From the NCBI GenBank assembly GCA_016617855.1, contig JAECUM010001880.1, positions 1-64,000 of the forward strand: 64,000 nucleotides of DNA, written 5' to 3'. The stretch is from Megalonaias nervosa. Its lineage: Eukaryota > Mollusca > Bivalvia > Unionida > Unionidae. The notes below the pieces were generated by a model. It was not told the DNA's origin. It saw only the letters and a list, made by a program, of their open reading frames with translations, and made no database searches. The translations under genes and the position numbers were made by a program. This document shows, in pieces, positions 50,206 to 60,365 of this stretch (positions are counted from its first letter, which is position 1; every line of letters starts with the position of its first letter).

Positions 50206-51917
50206 GAAACGAAAATTTAATCGATGACGAGTACAAATATGCACAAGATATTTGGAGAAACAAAAATGTGATTGCAAGACATTTGGCGATTATCATGATT
50301 TGTATTTGAAAACGGATGTACTATTGCTAGCGGATGTATTTGAGTGTTTTCGAAAAGTGAGCTATAAGAATTCGGTTTAGATCCTTATTGGTATTACTCT
50401 ACTCCTGGGTTATCATGGGATGCTTTGTTAAAGTTTAGCCAGGTAGAGTTAGAATTGTTAACAGAAGTTGACATGTTTAACTTTATCGGAAAAGGTATAC
50501 GTGGCGGTATTAGCATGATAACAAAGAAATATTTGGAAGTAACAAATACATGAAAGAGTACAGTCCTGAGCTTCCATCAAGGTACATCATTTATCTCGAT
50601 GAGAATAATTTGTTCGGCATATGCAATGTCAGAACTAATTCCGTTTGGTGGATTTCGTTGGATTAGTCCTGACCAATTTTTATCGGAGACAGAAAAAAAA
50701 TACCTGACAATGTTTCGTATTTTGTTTAAGTTGATCTCGATTATCCTGCTTCGTTGCACGATTTACACAACGATTATCCGTTCTGCGCGGAATCAATGCT
50801 AATCGACTATGGCTTGTTATCTCAGGAACAACAAGCAATGGCATCACCGAAAAACATTCTATGGTAAGTAAGCTCGTTCCAAATTTACTTGACAATCGAA
50901 ATCATATTTTGCAATACAAAGTTCTTAAACAAGCAGTAGATGCTGGTCTTGTGTTGAGGAAAGTTCATGGTGTGTTAAAATTCAATTAGTCACCGTGGAT
51001 GAGAGGTTATATTAGCTCAAACACTTCGTGAAGAGCTGTAGCGAAAACTGATTTCGAGAAAACCTTCTATAAGCTGATGAATAACTCTGTCTTTGTTAAG
51101 ACCATGGAAAATATTAGAAAACGAGTAAACATCGAGCTAGTTAATGATATCAACCGCAGAAACAGACTTGTGTCAGACGATGATTTTGTCAGTATGAAAA
51201 TTTTTAATGAAAACCTTGTCGCGATGCAAGGAAGAAAAACAAATCTGAAACTGAATAAGCCGATTTACGTTGGAGCTTCTGTGTTAGATTTGTCAAAATG
51301 GCTCATGTACGATTTTCATTATAATTTTGTTAAGAAGCAGTGGCCGTTAAGTAAATTATTGTTTACCGATAATGACTTGCTTGATTATGAAATCGAATGT
51401 GAGGCCGTCTATCAGGATATCTTTGATAACCGACATCTGTTTGATCTTTCCGATTATACTCGCGATAGTAAATTTCATGATGATACAAATAAAAAAGTTA
51501 TTGGCAAGTTTAAGGGTGAAATGAATTCGCACATTATCAAATACTTTATTGGATTGCGTAGTAAAATGTACTCTGTGTTGCTGGATAATAATAAAATAAC
51601 AAAAAAGCAAAACGTTTACCTCGCGATTTCATTAAAAAAATTTATTGGGTGATGATTTTAAATATGTGCTTGACGGAGGTGCTAGTTTTATAAGAGCAAT
51701 GGCGATTCGACTAAATCATCATAAACTTGAAACCGATGTTATTATCGAACATAGATTAAGTAATTTTGATGACAAACGTTATTATGAAAACGGAATAGAT
51801 ACGTTTACACTTGGGTATCGTCGTTCCGACGACGAAGTCGTTAACAATAAATCTATACTTGACACTGACAAAGTCGTTGATGATAAATCTATATTTGACA
51901 TTATCTTTTCTGACTAG
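50205..51917 (+). pseudogene. polB: 3' half of PolB, decayed (older element)
   Basis: Corresponds to residues from about 482 to the end of the better copy's main PolB frame. Recognisable parts are the exonuclease III region ([17 protein letters not shown], 50297-50345), motif A damaged (50590-50640), and motif B changed to NNSVFVKT. Motif C is changed to FTDNDL at about 51355-51375, so a catalytic aspartate pair is lost. The longest open piece is 51077-51652. The C-terminal piece is at 51645-51917. Several shifts and stops are present, so it cannot be active. It ends with a short repeat of a D..VV..KSI sequence not present in the better copy. Confidence 0.9.
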
Positions 51918-52001
51918 GGTATGAAATTGTATTTAAAATTTAAAAATAATGTTCAAAATAATACATTGAGAAATAGCAGCAATAGTAAGATCAAATATCT
52001 A

Positions 52002-52391
52002 ATGATAGACGGAAAACAGTTGACAGTTTAAATTAACCATGAAACTTCAGGAATATGTTTCCGCGGCCGTGCCAAGCTAAAACTTTCGCTTATCAGATGT
52101 GGCAACATCAAGTATTTCAGTTATCTTGAGAAATTAAGTCAGGAATTGTCAGCAGGACTTAATAACTTTCATGATCCAATCAGCCAACAAATATATACTA
52201 TACTTACCATTGATCTTGATCGGTCAAAATTATTTTTCATTGACAAAAAATATCCGCTTAATAAACTAGAAATGAAAGATTTATTCGAATGTCGTCGTCG
52301 GGTAAGCGGCAGAATAAAGTTCTGTCTTTACAATCGTGATGATGAAATATTTCTGATACCCGCAGTTGAAACGCTAACAATAGGTGATTAA
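52002..52391 (+). pseudogene. Homologue of the small PolB-adjacent gene, one in-frame stop
   Basis: A 130-codon frame opens with an ATG at 52002 but has a TAA at codon 10. The rest is open and aligns along its length with the 131-residue product at 56798-57193, including SGICF near the start, KYFSYLE, DLDRSK and ELFECRR.VSGRIKF. It follows PolB directly, as in the better element. Confidence 0.8.
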
Positions 52392-52405
52392 GTCGTGTAA
52401 AATTG

Positions 52406-52584
52406 TGTCTAATCATTAGAAACAAAATAATCTCAAAAGTGCAAAACACTTCGCAAAAGCACTTGTCTAACCTGTTGGGTGTGGTTAGGGTGGGTTCAAT
52501 AGAGGCTTCAAAAATACGTCTTTGTGTTTGATTGGAGAAAAATAGGGTCTCTGAGCCAGAAATCTCCGTTTAACCTACTACTCT
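52406..52584 (-). repeat. Right terminal inverted repeat of the older Polinton-like element
   Basis: Inverted partner of 47196-47362. The inner edge lies about 15 bases after the small PolB-adjacent pseudogene and the outer edge reads TACTACTCT. Confidence 0.9.
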
Positions 52585-52699
52585 AAGCAATGTTTGTAAA
52601 AGCACTAAAATTGCATCAATCGAATCTTGTCTCTTTTTTTTCAGCTGCAGATAGGATTGCACCTATAGCTGAAGATGCCCTTTTTTTATATTTTACTAA

Positions 52700-54839
52700 T
52701 GAAGGTTTGACATAAGATCAAAGACTGGGGTATATAGCTGCGTTGCGATTTGTTTTAATTCAACTTATTCATTCATTTTGTAGTTTATTTTTTTTTTTTT
52801 AAATTTAGCGATTCCGTTTGACTATTACTATTTAACCTAATATCTCATAAACTAGATAACAGCACAGAGGTAAATAATTTGTGAATGTTAATCCCACACA
52901 ATTCCATGTTGCGAAAAAAAAAGTGTACCCACTGTTATATTTGTACAATCGGGTTAAGATCTTTGTGTTTTATCTCGAAGGATTACAACTTTAAATTATT
53001 TTAAAAGGGATTTTTCTACCTAAAGTTTTTCACCTTGATATTTTAGAACAAACTTTTAATAGACCCTATAAAGATAGTATTGTGCTGACGTGTCTTTATA
53101 CCCAGTACATACATTTACATGCACATATTTATGTCTTACTTACCTACATAAAATCAAGCTATTGCTTCTTTCGTAATACTCTTCATGTGTGTAAAATTTA
53201 CAAAAAAGGACCTGGCATAGGAAGGCAGCTGGATGAAAATGCAATAAAAACATAAAAGTAAAAGGAAAGTTACATGCGAGCACTCGTGTTTTGGTCTCGT
53301 TGCAGCTACACACCTGCAATGACTAATTGAAATTCTTATCTGTTATTCATAACTATACATTCGTCGGTCAGCATTGTTGTCACTGTCATTTGTAGCCAGT
53401 CCCAATCAGAGGGGTGTTGGGGTGGGCAGGAACAATTTGGCCCGCGCCTCAACCCATGAGGGACCTCGAAAAGCGACTTTTACATAAACAATTCTGAAAA
53501 TAATATATGTACTTTCGATGTGTACTTAGTTGTCTTTTAATGGATCGTGCTAAAGTGTGCAGGACAAATTTCTTATGGGCATTTTTTGGCATTTCAAATT
53601 TTAATATAATCAGGGACTAGGTACCGCAAGCTGTCGACGCGGCCCGAACTTCTCTCAACCACTAAAGTTCCTGATTGCAGCAAGCCCCATAAATACTTAT
53701 AGCCAGTCATATACGACTATTACAAGGATTTATAAATAGAACTCGGTTTATTACTAAATAAAGCTTGGCGGCATTGTGGTAGTCACGCGTAAGGCCCCGT
53801 GACTAACCTGTGGGGAAAGCCACTAGAAATCTGCACACAAGCCCACATCTAATGATACACTAGAAGGCGGTGAAATATTTCACAATATGCGACCTTCACC
53901 GACTTCCATTTCTTTATACATACATGTATTTATTAACGAAATAATGTGTTCATGGAAAACAGATGCCCCACCAGTGCCAGTGATGACCTACACATAACAT
54001 TTTCCGTATAATCCACTTTTTTCATGAATTAGAAATAGCAAAAGAACCATGAAAATAGTTTATTTTGTAATAATATGTTTAGATTTAGTAGTAGCAGTAG
54101 TAGTAGTTAAGAATAAACAAACAAAAGCTATGCAAGTAATCAATGAAAATGTTCCTGTAAAAATTAGCAGTTATCCTAAATTTAAAAAAAAATCAAATTA
54201 CATTACTCCAAACATTAGCAACATTAAGTACAAAAGTACTACCAAGGGTCACCATAAAAACAAAACTGTCGAACGTTACACACTGTCTTTCTTTTGTTTT
54301 TAAACCAATGGCTCCCTACATATAATCTCCAAAGTCATATTCATAAAAAGAGTCAAGACGTCAGTGAGATCCTTTTATTCATGCATATATCATTGACAAT
54401 ATCAATGACATTATCATAGGCGTTGCAGTCTTGATCATTTATGGCCTACATGTCCTGCCCTATGCATAACGGAAGATAGACTAAACTGCGTCATGGACAT
54501 AAACTGGCACATTTCTGTACGACCAATATCTGACATGAATTTGCAACTTTTGTCCAAGGAAGAACTGACATTTCTTGTTACTCGTTAATGGCACAATTAA
54601 AACAAAGTTGAAGAAAGTTAAAAGACGTCTAGGATTAGAAGTTATGCCAGCCTGACCTTCGTCGATGACTTGTATGATGGGTCGCTCTGAAGTGTGCAGG
54701 ACACGTTTCATCTTACTTTTCCTCCTGGTTCTTAAATAAAAAAATTAATAAAATTGGATGAATTAGTCTTGTACAAGGTTTTCTTTGTAATTTTTGTTTA
54801 CTTTATCGGAAGCGGCAGTAGTATATAAGGATGAGGGTT
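52700..54839. other. No gene supported
   Basis: Sequence between the two Polinton-like elements. A GC-richer, transposon-like patch lies at 53395-53660 (GGGTGGGCAGGAACAATTTGG and a GGGACCTC segment), with no ends defined. Confidence 0.5.
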
Positions 54840-55020
54840 TGAGCTCAAAGACGGTTTTAGCCTAGAAAGCCCTCACCCCATCAAAAATAAATATATTATG
54901 ACATTTTTCATCACATTAGATACTCCCTCTCTATTAAAAAACCACCCTCTTATCTCAGAAAAATGAAAAAATTTTGAAACCCAAAGAGGGTTCTAGCCCA
55001 ATAGCTTTTTTCATATTAAA
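54840..55020 (+). repeat. Two hairpins before the NUMOD-like frame
   Basis: GAGGGTTT...AAAGCCCTC (54847-54892) and ACCCTCTT...AAGAGGGT (54942-54991) can fold. Both sit in text with a shared GGGTT.TAGCC.A.AGC motif. At 55025-55048 a perfect 24-bp palindrome (TGATACATTATA and its complement) follows. Confidence 0.5.
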
Positions 55021-55040
55021 TAAATGATACATTATATATA

Positions 55041-55337
55041 ATGTATCACTATAATCCAATCCGACATGTTGGATTTGATCTGACAAACAAATTTTGTAAG
55101 AGATTTAATTCAATCAAATCAGCCTCAAGTTATACTGGTATAAAAACTAAAATAATAAGCGATTGTATTAAAAAAGTTGGATATCATATATCACAAAAAT
55201 ATGGGTCAGTATGGCTATTCGCGACTGAAAATGATATGAGAATAGCGGGTTGGGCAGATGATGTGATGACATTTATTGACAATATGGTTGATATTTTATT
55301 TGATAATGATATTACTAAACTAAAAGACAAAAAATAA
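55041..55337 (+). CDS. 98-residue protein with NUMOD1-like segment
   Basis: An intact ATG-initiated frame. Residues 22-60 (RFNSIKSASSYTGIKTKII through SVWLFATEND) follow the pattern of NUMOD1 repeats: F.SI..A....GI....I..C..., a gap, then a W and aromatic. NUMOD1 is a DNA-recognition repeat of phage and giant-virus homing endonucleases, also seen at the end of the HNH gene at 61464-61580. No HNH core is present, so this may be a fragment or a stand-alone DNA-binding protein. The start overlaps the 24-bp palindrome, which makes the exact start doubtful. Composition is like the Polinton genes to the right, but no link is proven. Confidence 0.5.
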   Translation: MYHYNPIRHVGFDLTNKFCKRFNSIKSASSYTGIKTKIISDCIKKVGYHISQKYGSVWLFATENDMRIAGWADDVMTFIDNMVDILFDNDITKLKDKK

Positions 55338-55399
55338 ACAGCAGGATGACGTTCGGTCTACCATTCCACAAGTTCTGTCAGATAAGCCTAATGAGGTTC

Positions 55400-55615
55400 T
55401 AAGAGTCTCTTTCAGACATACCCCCCGGCGAATTTCTAAATATACGAGACGAAACTTTAGAAACTCAGAGGGGAGTCTATTTTATGTAAGCCTTTTTTGT
55501 GGCCAACGGGACTCTTTATTTTTGTTAAGACATTACCCCCAGCGAATTCCTAAATATCAGAAACCGAAACATTAGGAACTCGGAGGGCTGTCTATTTTAA
55601 GGTCTTTATTATGAC
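55400..55615 (+). repeat. Tandem pair of related hairpins
   Basis: Two units of about 120 bp, starting near 55415 and 55533, each with a stem of 15-18 pairs: CCCC..CGAATTTCTAAA with TTTAGAAACTC...GGGG, and CCC..CGAATTCCTAA with TTAGGAACTC...GGG. The T-A pair in TTTCTAAA is a C-G pair in TTCCTAA, a compensating change. Confidence 0.6.
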
Positions 55616-55639
55616 CAGGAACCTAATGAGGTTCATTTT

Positions 55640-56047
55640 AGTCTAGAGATGTTTTTTTGGAATGGCCCCTGTGTGGGGTACCCCATTAGTGAGGTCACAA
55701 GGTCACGAGCTCACGTCATCCTGCTGTTTATTTTTGGACGGCACAAACATAAACGTATCCTAACTTATCCTAACTCATCTAGCGGGGGCCTTATCTACGT
55801 CCAACAAATTTCGTACACTCTCCCACCATGGCAACACCTGGGAGTGCAAAAGTGGACCCACCACGTGTTTACATGGTGGGAGAGTGTATTTTGTTTGTTG
55901 AATGTCGAGGAAATGCTCCGGACCTCCACCTTTTTTAAAAATGGCGAGGGGCAAATTCAGAGCCCTACCCAACGATTTCGTCCGTGAAGGGAACCGAACT
56001 CAGGGCGTCAGTATCAGAATCCAGCATTCTTAACACTGAGCTATGAA
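55640..56047 (-). mobile_element. tRNA-derived SINE (family D) with internal hairpin
   Basis: The minus-strand head at 56047-55980 reads ATAGCTCAGTGTTAAGAATG (A box) and CCTGAGTTCGGTTCCC (B box with one change). The body toward 55640 contains an inverted repeat: 55800-55835 and 55867-55905 share CATGGTGGGAGAGTGTA and a TTTGTTG block as opposite strands. Confidence 0.55.
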
Positions 56048-56146
56048 ATTCAGTTATATATATATATATGTTAAAAATGTTATCATATAGTTACCAAACA
56101 GCATTACATTTTCTGATTTTGAATACACGTAATTTTACATTGTATT

Positions 56147-56404
56147 ATCTGATTCTGAAAACATTATTATAAATAAATCGAGACAAAAACATAATTTTTG
56201 ATTTCATATTGTACAGAAAAACGAATCCTGAACTGTATAAGATCGACCGTTTCCAGTGATACTAACGAGTGGACTGAATGAATTACACAGACGTTATATA
56301 TAAGTCGAAGCTAAACTTAAAGATCTGATTCTAAAAACATTATTATAAATAAATCGAGAAAAAACATGATTTTTGATTTTATATTGTACAGAAAAACGAA
56401 TCCT
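56147..56404. repeat. Two 83-bp direct repeats 176 bp apart
   Basis: Copy one at 56147-56229 and copy two at 56323-56404 share about 78 of 83 positions (each starts ATCTGATTCT and ends AAAAACGAATCCT). They sit just outside the last gene of the better element, where its terminal repeat should be. The inverted partner that would prove a terminal repeat is outside the window. Confidence 0.8.
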
Positions 56405-56797
56405 AATGTTAGCTGAAAACACATAGACTGACTCGAGACCATATTATCTTTGACAGCTCAATGACGGTTGTCAAGGGTACTGGCTGAAGACGGCATTACT
56501 GCAGATAAATAATCAATATTCTGTATTGCGCAGTTGGACTTAGCTTATGAGCGAGAATCTATAGTAATCTATGTTATATACGTAGGAAAATTGCTAGTTA
56601 TTTTAGCAAATACAGAACTGCTACTAGGATTTATAGGTCTTAAAATACTATCAGATTTACAACTCTGTTATATTTCATTAGCAAAAAATACGAACAAAAT
56701 GTTACAGTATATTTGCTATGTTCGATAACTGCAAAAGATTTTAAACTTAACTGGAACAGTATTATCTTCCTTTTAAAAACAGATATGGTACACAGAG

Positions 56798-57193
56798 TTA
56801 TATTTCTTGACCAACACGCAATGTCTCGACGTTGGATATTAAGTAATATGTGCTATCGTGATTATATAAATAAAATTTAATTCTACCAGATACTTTACGA
56901 CGACATTCAAATAGTTCTTTCATCGCTATCTTACTGAGAAGATACTTACTACCTTTTGCAAAAACCTTCGACCTATCTAGGTCTATGTTGATTTTTGTAT
57001 ACTGGTATTGACTGATCGGATTATGCAAATTGTTATATTTTAATGCAAGCTCGTCTCGTAAACTTTCGAGATAACTAAAGTATTTGCTGTCATCTGATTT
57101 GATAAGGGAGAGTTTGATTCTGTCAAATTTACTAAAACAAATACCTGAAATTTCATCGTTAAATTCAAATGATAATTGCTGGTTATTAACCAT
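56798..57193 (-). CDS. Unknown conserved 131-residue protein next to PolB
   Basis: An intact ATG-initiated frame of 131 codons that follows PolB on the same strand, 65 bases after the PolB C-terminal piece. A decayed homologue sits in the same place after PolB in the older element (52002-52391), so the gene is a regular part of this element family. Conserved stretches between the two copies include KYFSYLE, a D.DRSK segment and ELFECRR.VSGRIKF. It has no membrane segment, no cysteine pair and no motif I recognise. The pattern of alternating strands with basic patches would suit a nucleic-acid-binding protein, but that is only a guess. Confidence 0.65.
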   Translation of the reverse strand: MVNNQQLSFEFNDEISGICFSKFDRIKLSLIKSDDSKYFSYLESLRDELALKYNNLHNPISQYQYTKINIDLDRSKVFAKGSKYLLSKIAMKELFECRRKVSGRIKFYLYNHDSTYYLISNVETLRVGQEI

Positions 57194-57491
57194 TATTTTT
57201 TTATTTTGCTATTAACTCCATCTGCTAATGTTAAATTTTCAAACATTATTTCTGATGTTTAGACAAAATTACTTGTATAATGTCCAAGCGCTAGTGTGTT
57301 AATTCCGTCACTGCAATATCTTTTATCATCAAAATTACTTAGTCCCCGTTTTATGATCGTATCAGTTTCAAGTTTATGATGATTTGTTCTGATAACATTT
57401 GTTTTGATAAAACTGATGCTATTGTTTAGCGCTGCTTTAAAATCGTCAAAATTCATCATCTTTTTCACATATCCTCGAAGAATACCTTTTG

Positions 57492-57498
57492 CTTTTTT
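57492..57498 (-). promoter_or_regulatory. A AAA AAG heptamer at the PolB frame change
   Basis: Read on the minus strand, the zero-frame codons are ACA AAA AAG, so the heptamer is in the exact register needed for -1 slippage. A -1 step leads into the 57259-57468 frame, which encodes the conserved PolB C-terminus. Without it the protein ends 7 codons later. The older copy has the same heptamer in the same register at 51601-51607. No strong downstream stem is obvious. Confidence 0.45.
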
Positions 57499-60362
57499 GT
57501 AAGTTTATTGTCATCTAATATGACAGCATACATTTTGCTCTTTAGTCCAACAAATTCCCAAACCGGCATAAACATAAATTCATCTTTCATTTTTCCAATA
57601 ACTTTCTTATTCGAATTATCTTGAAATCCACTACATGCTGGATAATCTGATAAATCGAACAGATTTTTATTATTGTAAATATCTTCATAGGCATCTTCAC
57701 ATTTTATATTATAAACTAGCGAATCTGTATCAGTAAATAGCAACTCCGAATCTGGCCACTGCTTTTTGGTAAAATTATAGTGAAAATCGTACATCAGCCA
57801 CTTTGATATATCAAGTACAGCTGCACCAACATAAATCGGTTTATTTAACTTTAAATTTGTCTTTCGTCGTTGTATTGCAACAAGATTTTCATTAAATATT
57901 TTCATACTAACAAAACCATCATCATTAACTAATTTATTTCTGCGACTTATATCATTAACAATTTCTATCGAGACTCGCTTGCGAATTTTCTCCATCGTCT
58001 TACCGAACACCGAGTTGTACATCAACTTGAAAAAGTTTTTCTCAAATTCGGTTTTAGCCACAGCACGACGTTTCGTATTTAGATCAATATAATTTGCCAT
58101 CCACTTCGACTGATTAAACTTTAGCACGCAATGGACCTTTCTCAGAATTAGTCCAGCATCTACTGCTTGTTTTAAATTTTTGTAATGCATAACATAATTT
58201 CTTTTATCTAACAAATTTGGAACTAACTTATTAACAATCGAATTTTTTGCTGTTGTCGTTGCTCGTTGTTCAGGCGATAATAAACTGTAATTAATCATCA
58301 TTGACTCTGCGCAAAACGGATAATCGTTATGTAGATCATGTAACGAACTAGGATAATCTAAATTAACTTCAACAAAATATGAAAGATCGGAAAAATCGAT
58401 ATTAATTTTTCTAGGTAAATCTTTTTCAGTTTCTTTAATAAATTGACCTGGAGTTATCCAATGAAATCCACTACACGGCATTGGTTCTGACATCGCATAA
58501 CCATACAAATTATTGGTGTCCAGATAAATGATGTAATTCGACGGGAGATTTTTATCATAATTTTTTAAGTACTTGTTATTAGCAGCTGCATATTTCTTTG
58601 TTATAACGCTAATTCCGCCTCTGATACCTTTTTCAATAAAGTTAAACATATCAACATCTGTTAAGAGATCTAGTTCTATTTTACTCGTTTTTAGTAGAGC
58701 ATCCCAAGACAATCCAGGTGAGGAATAATACCAGCAGGGGTCTAATCCATAATTGCTGTAGCTTACTTGACGAAAACTCTCAAAAACATCTGCTAGTAAT
58801 AAAACATCTGTTTTCAAATATAGATCATGATAATCAGCAAATGTTTTACAACAAAATTTATTCCAAATATCTTGTGCATATTTATATTCGTCATCTGTGA
58901 TATTTTCATTTTTGAGTTGCGAGTAAAATTTATCTTTGCCAGGCAGAGAAGTTTCATTAAATCTGCTCCAATCGTTGAGATACTTGTAAAGAAAGATACC
59001 TTTTTTTGTCAGATCGATATAGTTTTCACCGAAGTAACTTCGCAGATTATTAAAACTACTGCCGCCGCTTGTAGCGCTGTTAACAAGCTCATCTAATGAT
59101 GCTGCCATAAATTGCAGACTGTCAATTAAATGTAATTTACCGAGCGTCACCGACATATACTTTTCAAAATTATTTGGAATACATTTTATTACGCTATTTA
59201 ATTTTAGTTTAGCTTTAATATTTTCATCACAAAAAGCTTCTATAATGATATGACTGTCATAGCCACGAAAGTTATGTAAAACTACGGGAATAAAATCTGG
59301 AGCATGAAATTTTAAATTGCAACTGTTCTGAGCTGCTCCACGATATTGGCCGGTCAAATGACAATGATCTCGCACCTTATCACGGGCTCCGTTAGAGTCT
59401 ACCAGCAACTTTTCACAAATATGACAATTAACTGCTTTATCGAAATCGAGTCGTTGTTTAGACGTTATTTTCATCGGAGCTGTTTTAAGTAATCTGTTAG
59501 GAATTTTATTAACTTCGTCTATTAAATTTTTTAATAGCCATACGGCAGGATTTTCACCTCTATATAACTTTATCGGAGTTGAAAATTTATCGTTAGCGCA
59601 ACAAACTACTTTATAAGCTACTCCGCAAGGAATATGCTGTTGTATTTTTCTAGTACTTGATTTATTCGGATTATTTTCTGCTCCAACCACAGGAACGAGT
59701 AGACACTCGAAATCAGCGTAAATAACAAAAGGAATATTTAGTTTATGATCATAATTTTTAAATTTTAATATTTTTTCTTTTTCGCTAGGCATACTTATTC
59801 TTTGAACATTGACACAGTATTTGAGATGCTCCTGCAGTCTTCCATCGCTAGAAAAACCGTGCAAACATCTATAGCAGAAATATTTTTTATTTTTATTTTT
59901 ACTGTACTGTTTGCCAACTAGTCCGTTAAAGTTTTTTATCCAACAATAATGTCCTCGATAAAATAATAAATTTATTGTATTTTGCGTAGCATTTTCTGAG
60001 ATATATCTCGGGTAAACGTTTTCTCGCTCATCTAGTCCGAAAACATTTACTGAGATACTGTTTTGTTTTTCAAACTTTGGTATATAATTTTCTGCTACTG
60101 GAAAAGTTATTCCTAAAAAATTTAGTTCGTCTTTGTACGGAAAATACTTGTTAACGCGATCAGCATTTTTTTCTTTTGGAAACATCGCAGAAAGAATAGA
60201 CCATTGAAAACATTTGTCATCATCGTTTTTGACATTAATACAGCATTTTTTGTTTTTAATTTTTTGAGGGAGATCGACGTAGCCAGCGCTATTAGCACCG
60301 CTGCCGTGAAGTACGTTATATTTTGCTGAGTGAAATAAAACTACTTTTATCAATTCAAATTT

Positions 60363-60365
60363 TCA
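60363..60365 (-). other. In-frame TGA inside PolB
   Basis: The stop codon of the 119-codon N-terminal piece is followed, still in frame and without any other stop, by the main PolB frame. In related polymerases this point, just after a GSG-like sequence, usually holds a tryptophan, so a TGG to TGA change explains it with one substitution. The comparison to the family is from memory. Confidence 0.7.

Larger units (their letters stand above)
47196..52584. mobile_element. Older, internally deleted Polinton-like element with TIRs
   Basis: Terminal inverted repeats at about 47196-47362 and 52406-52584 bound remnants of a fibre-like gene (minus) and of PolB plus its small neighbour (plus). The middle of a full element is missing. 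PolB begins abruptly at about 50205, directly against the 5' end of the fibre-like gene, marking a deletion junction. PolB remnants are roughly three quarters identical in protein to the better copy at 57259-60722, so the two are different lineages or ages. The insertion splits an R1 repeat copy (46989-47195 and 52585-52700). Confidence 0.88.
46989..52700 (+). repeat. R1 repeat copy 4, split by the older Polinton-like element
   Basis: The left part (46989-47195) matches R1 from AAACACCATTATATTAAAA to the GGGTGCTA segment. The right part (52585 to about 52700) continues the same consensus (GTAAAAGCACTAAAATTGCAT, then TGTCTCTTTTTT and a TAGGAT segment) as if the 5.4-kb insertion were absent. 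This copy is the most diverged of the four. Confidence 0.8.

Noticed and set aside
54049..54303. 84-codon frame with a signal-peptide-like start
   Set aside because: The hydrophobic valine run comes from an (AGT)n/(AGC) repeat, the rest is lysine/asparagine-rich AT sequence, and no homology is recognised.
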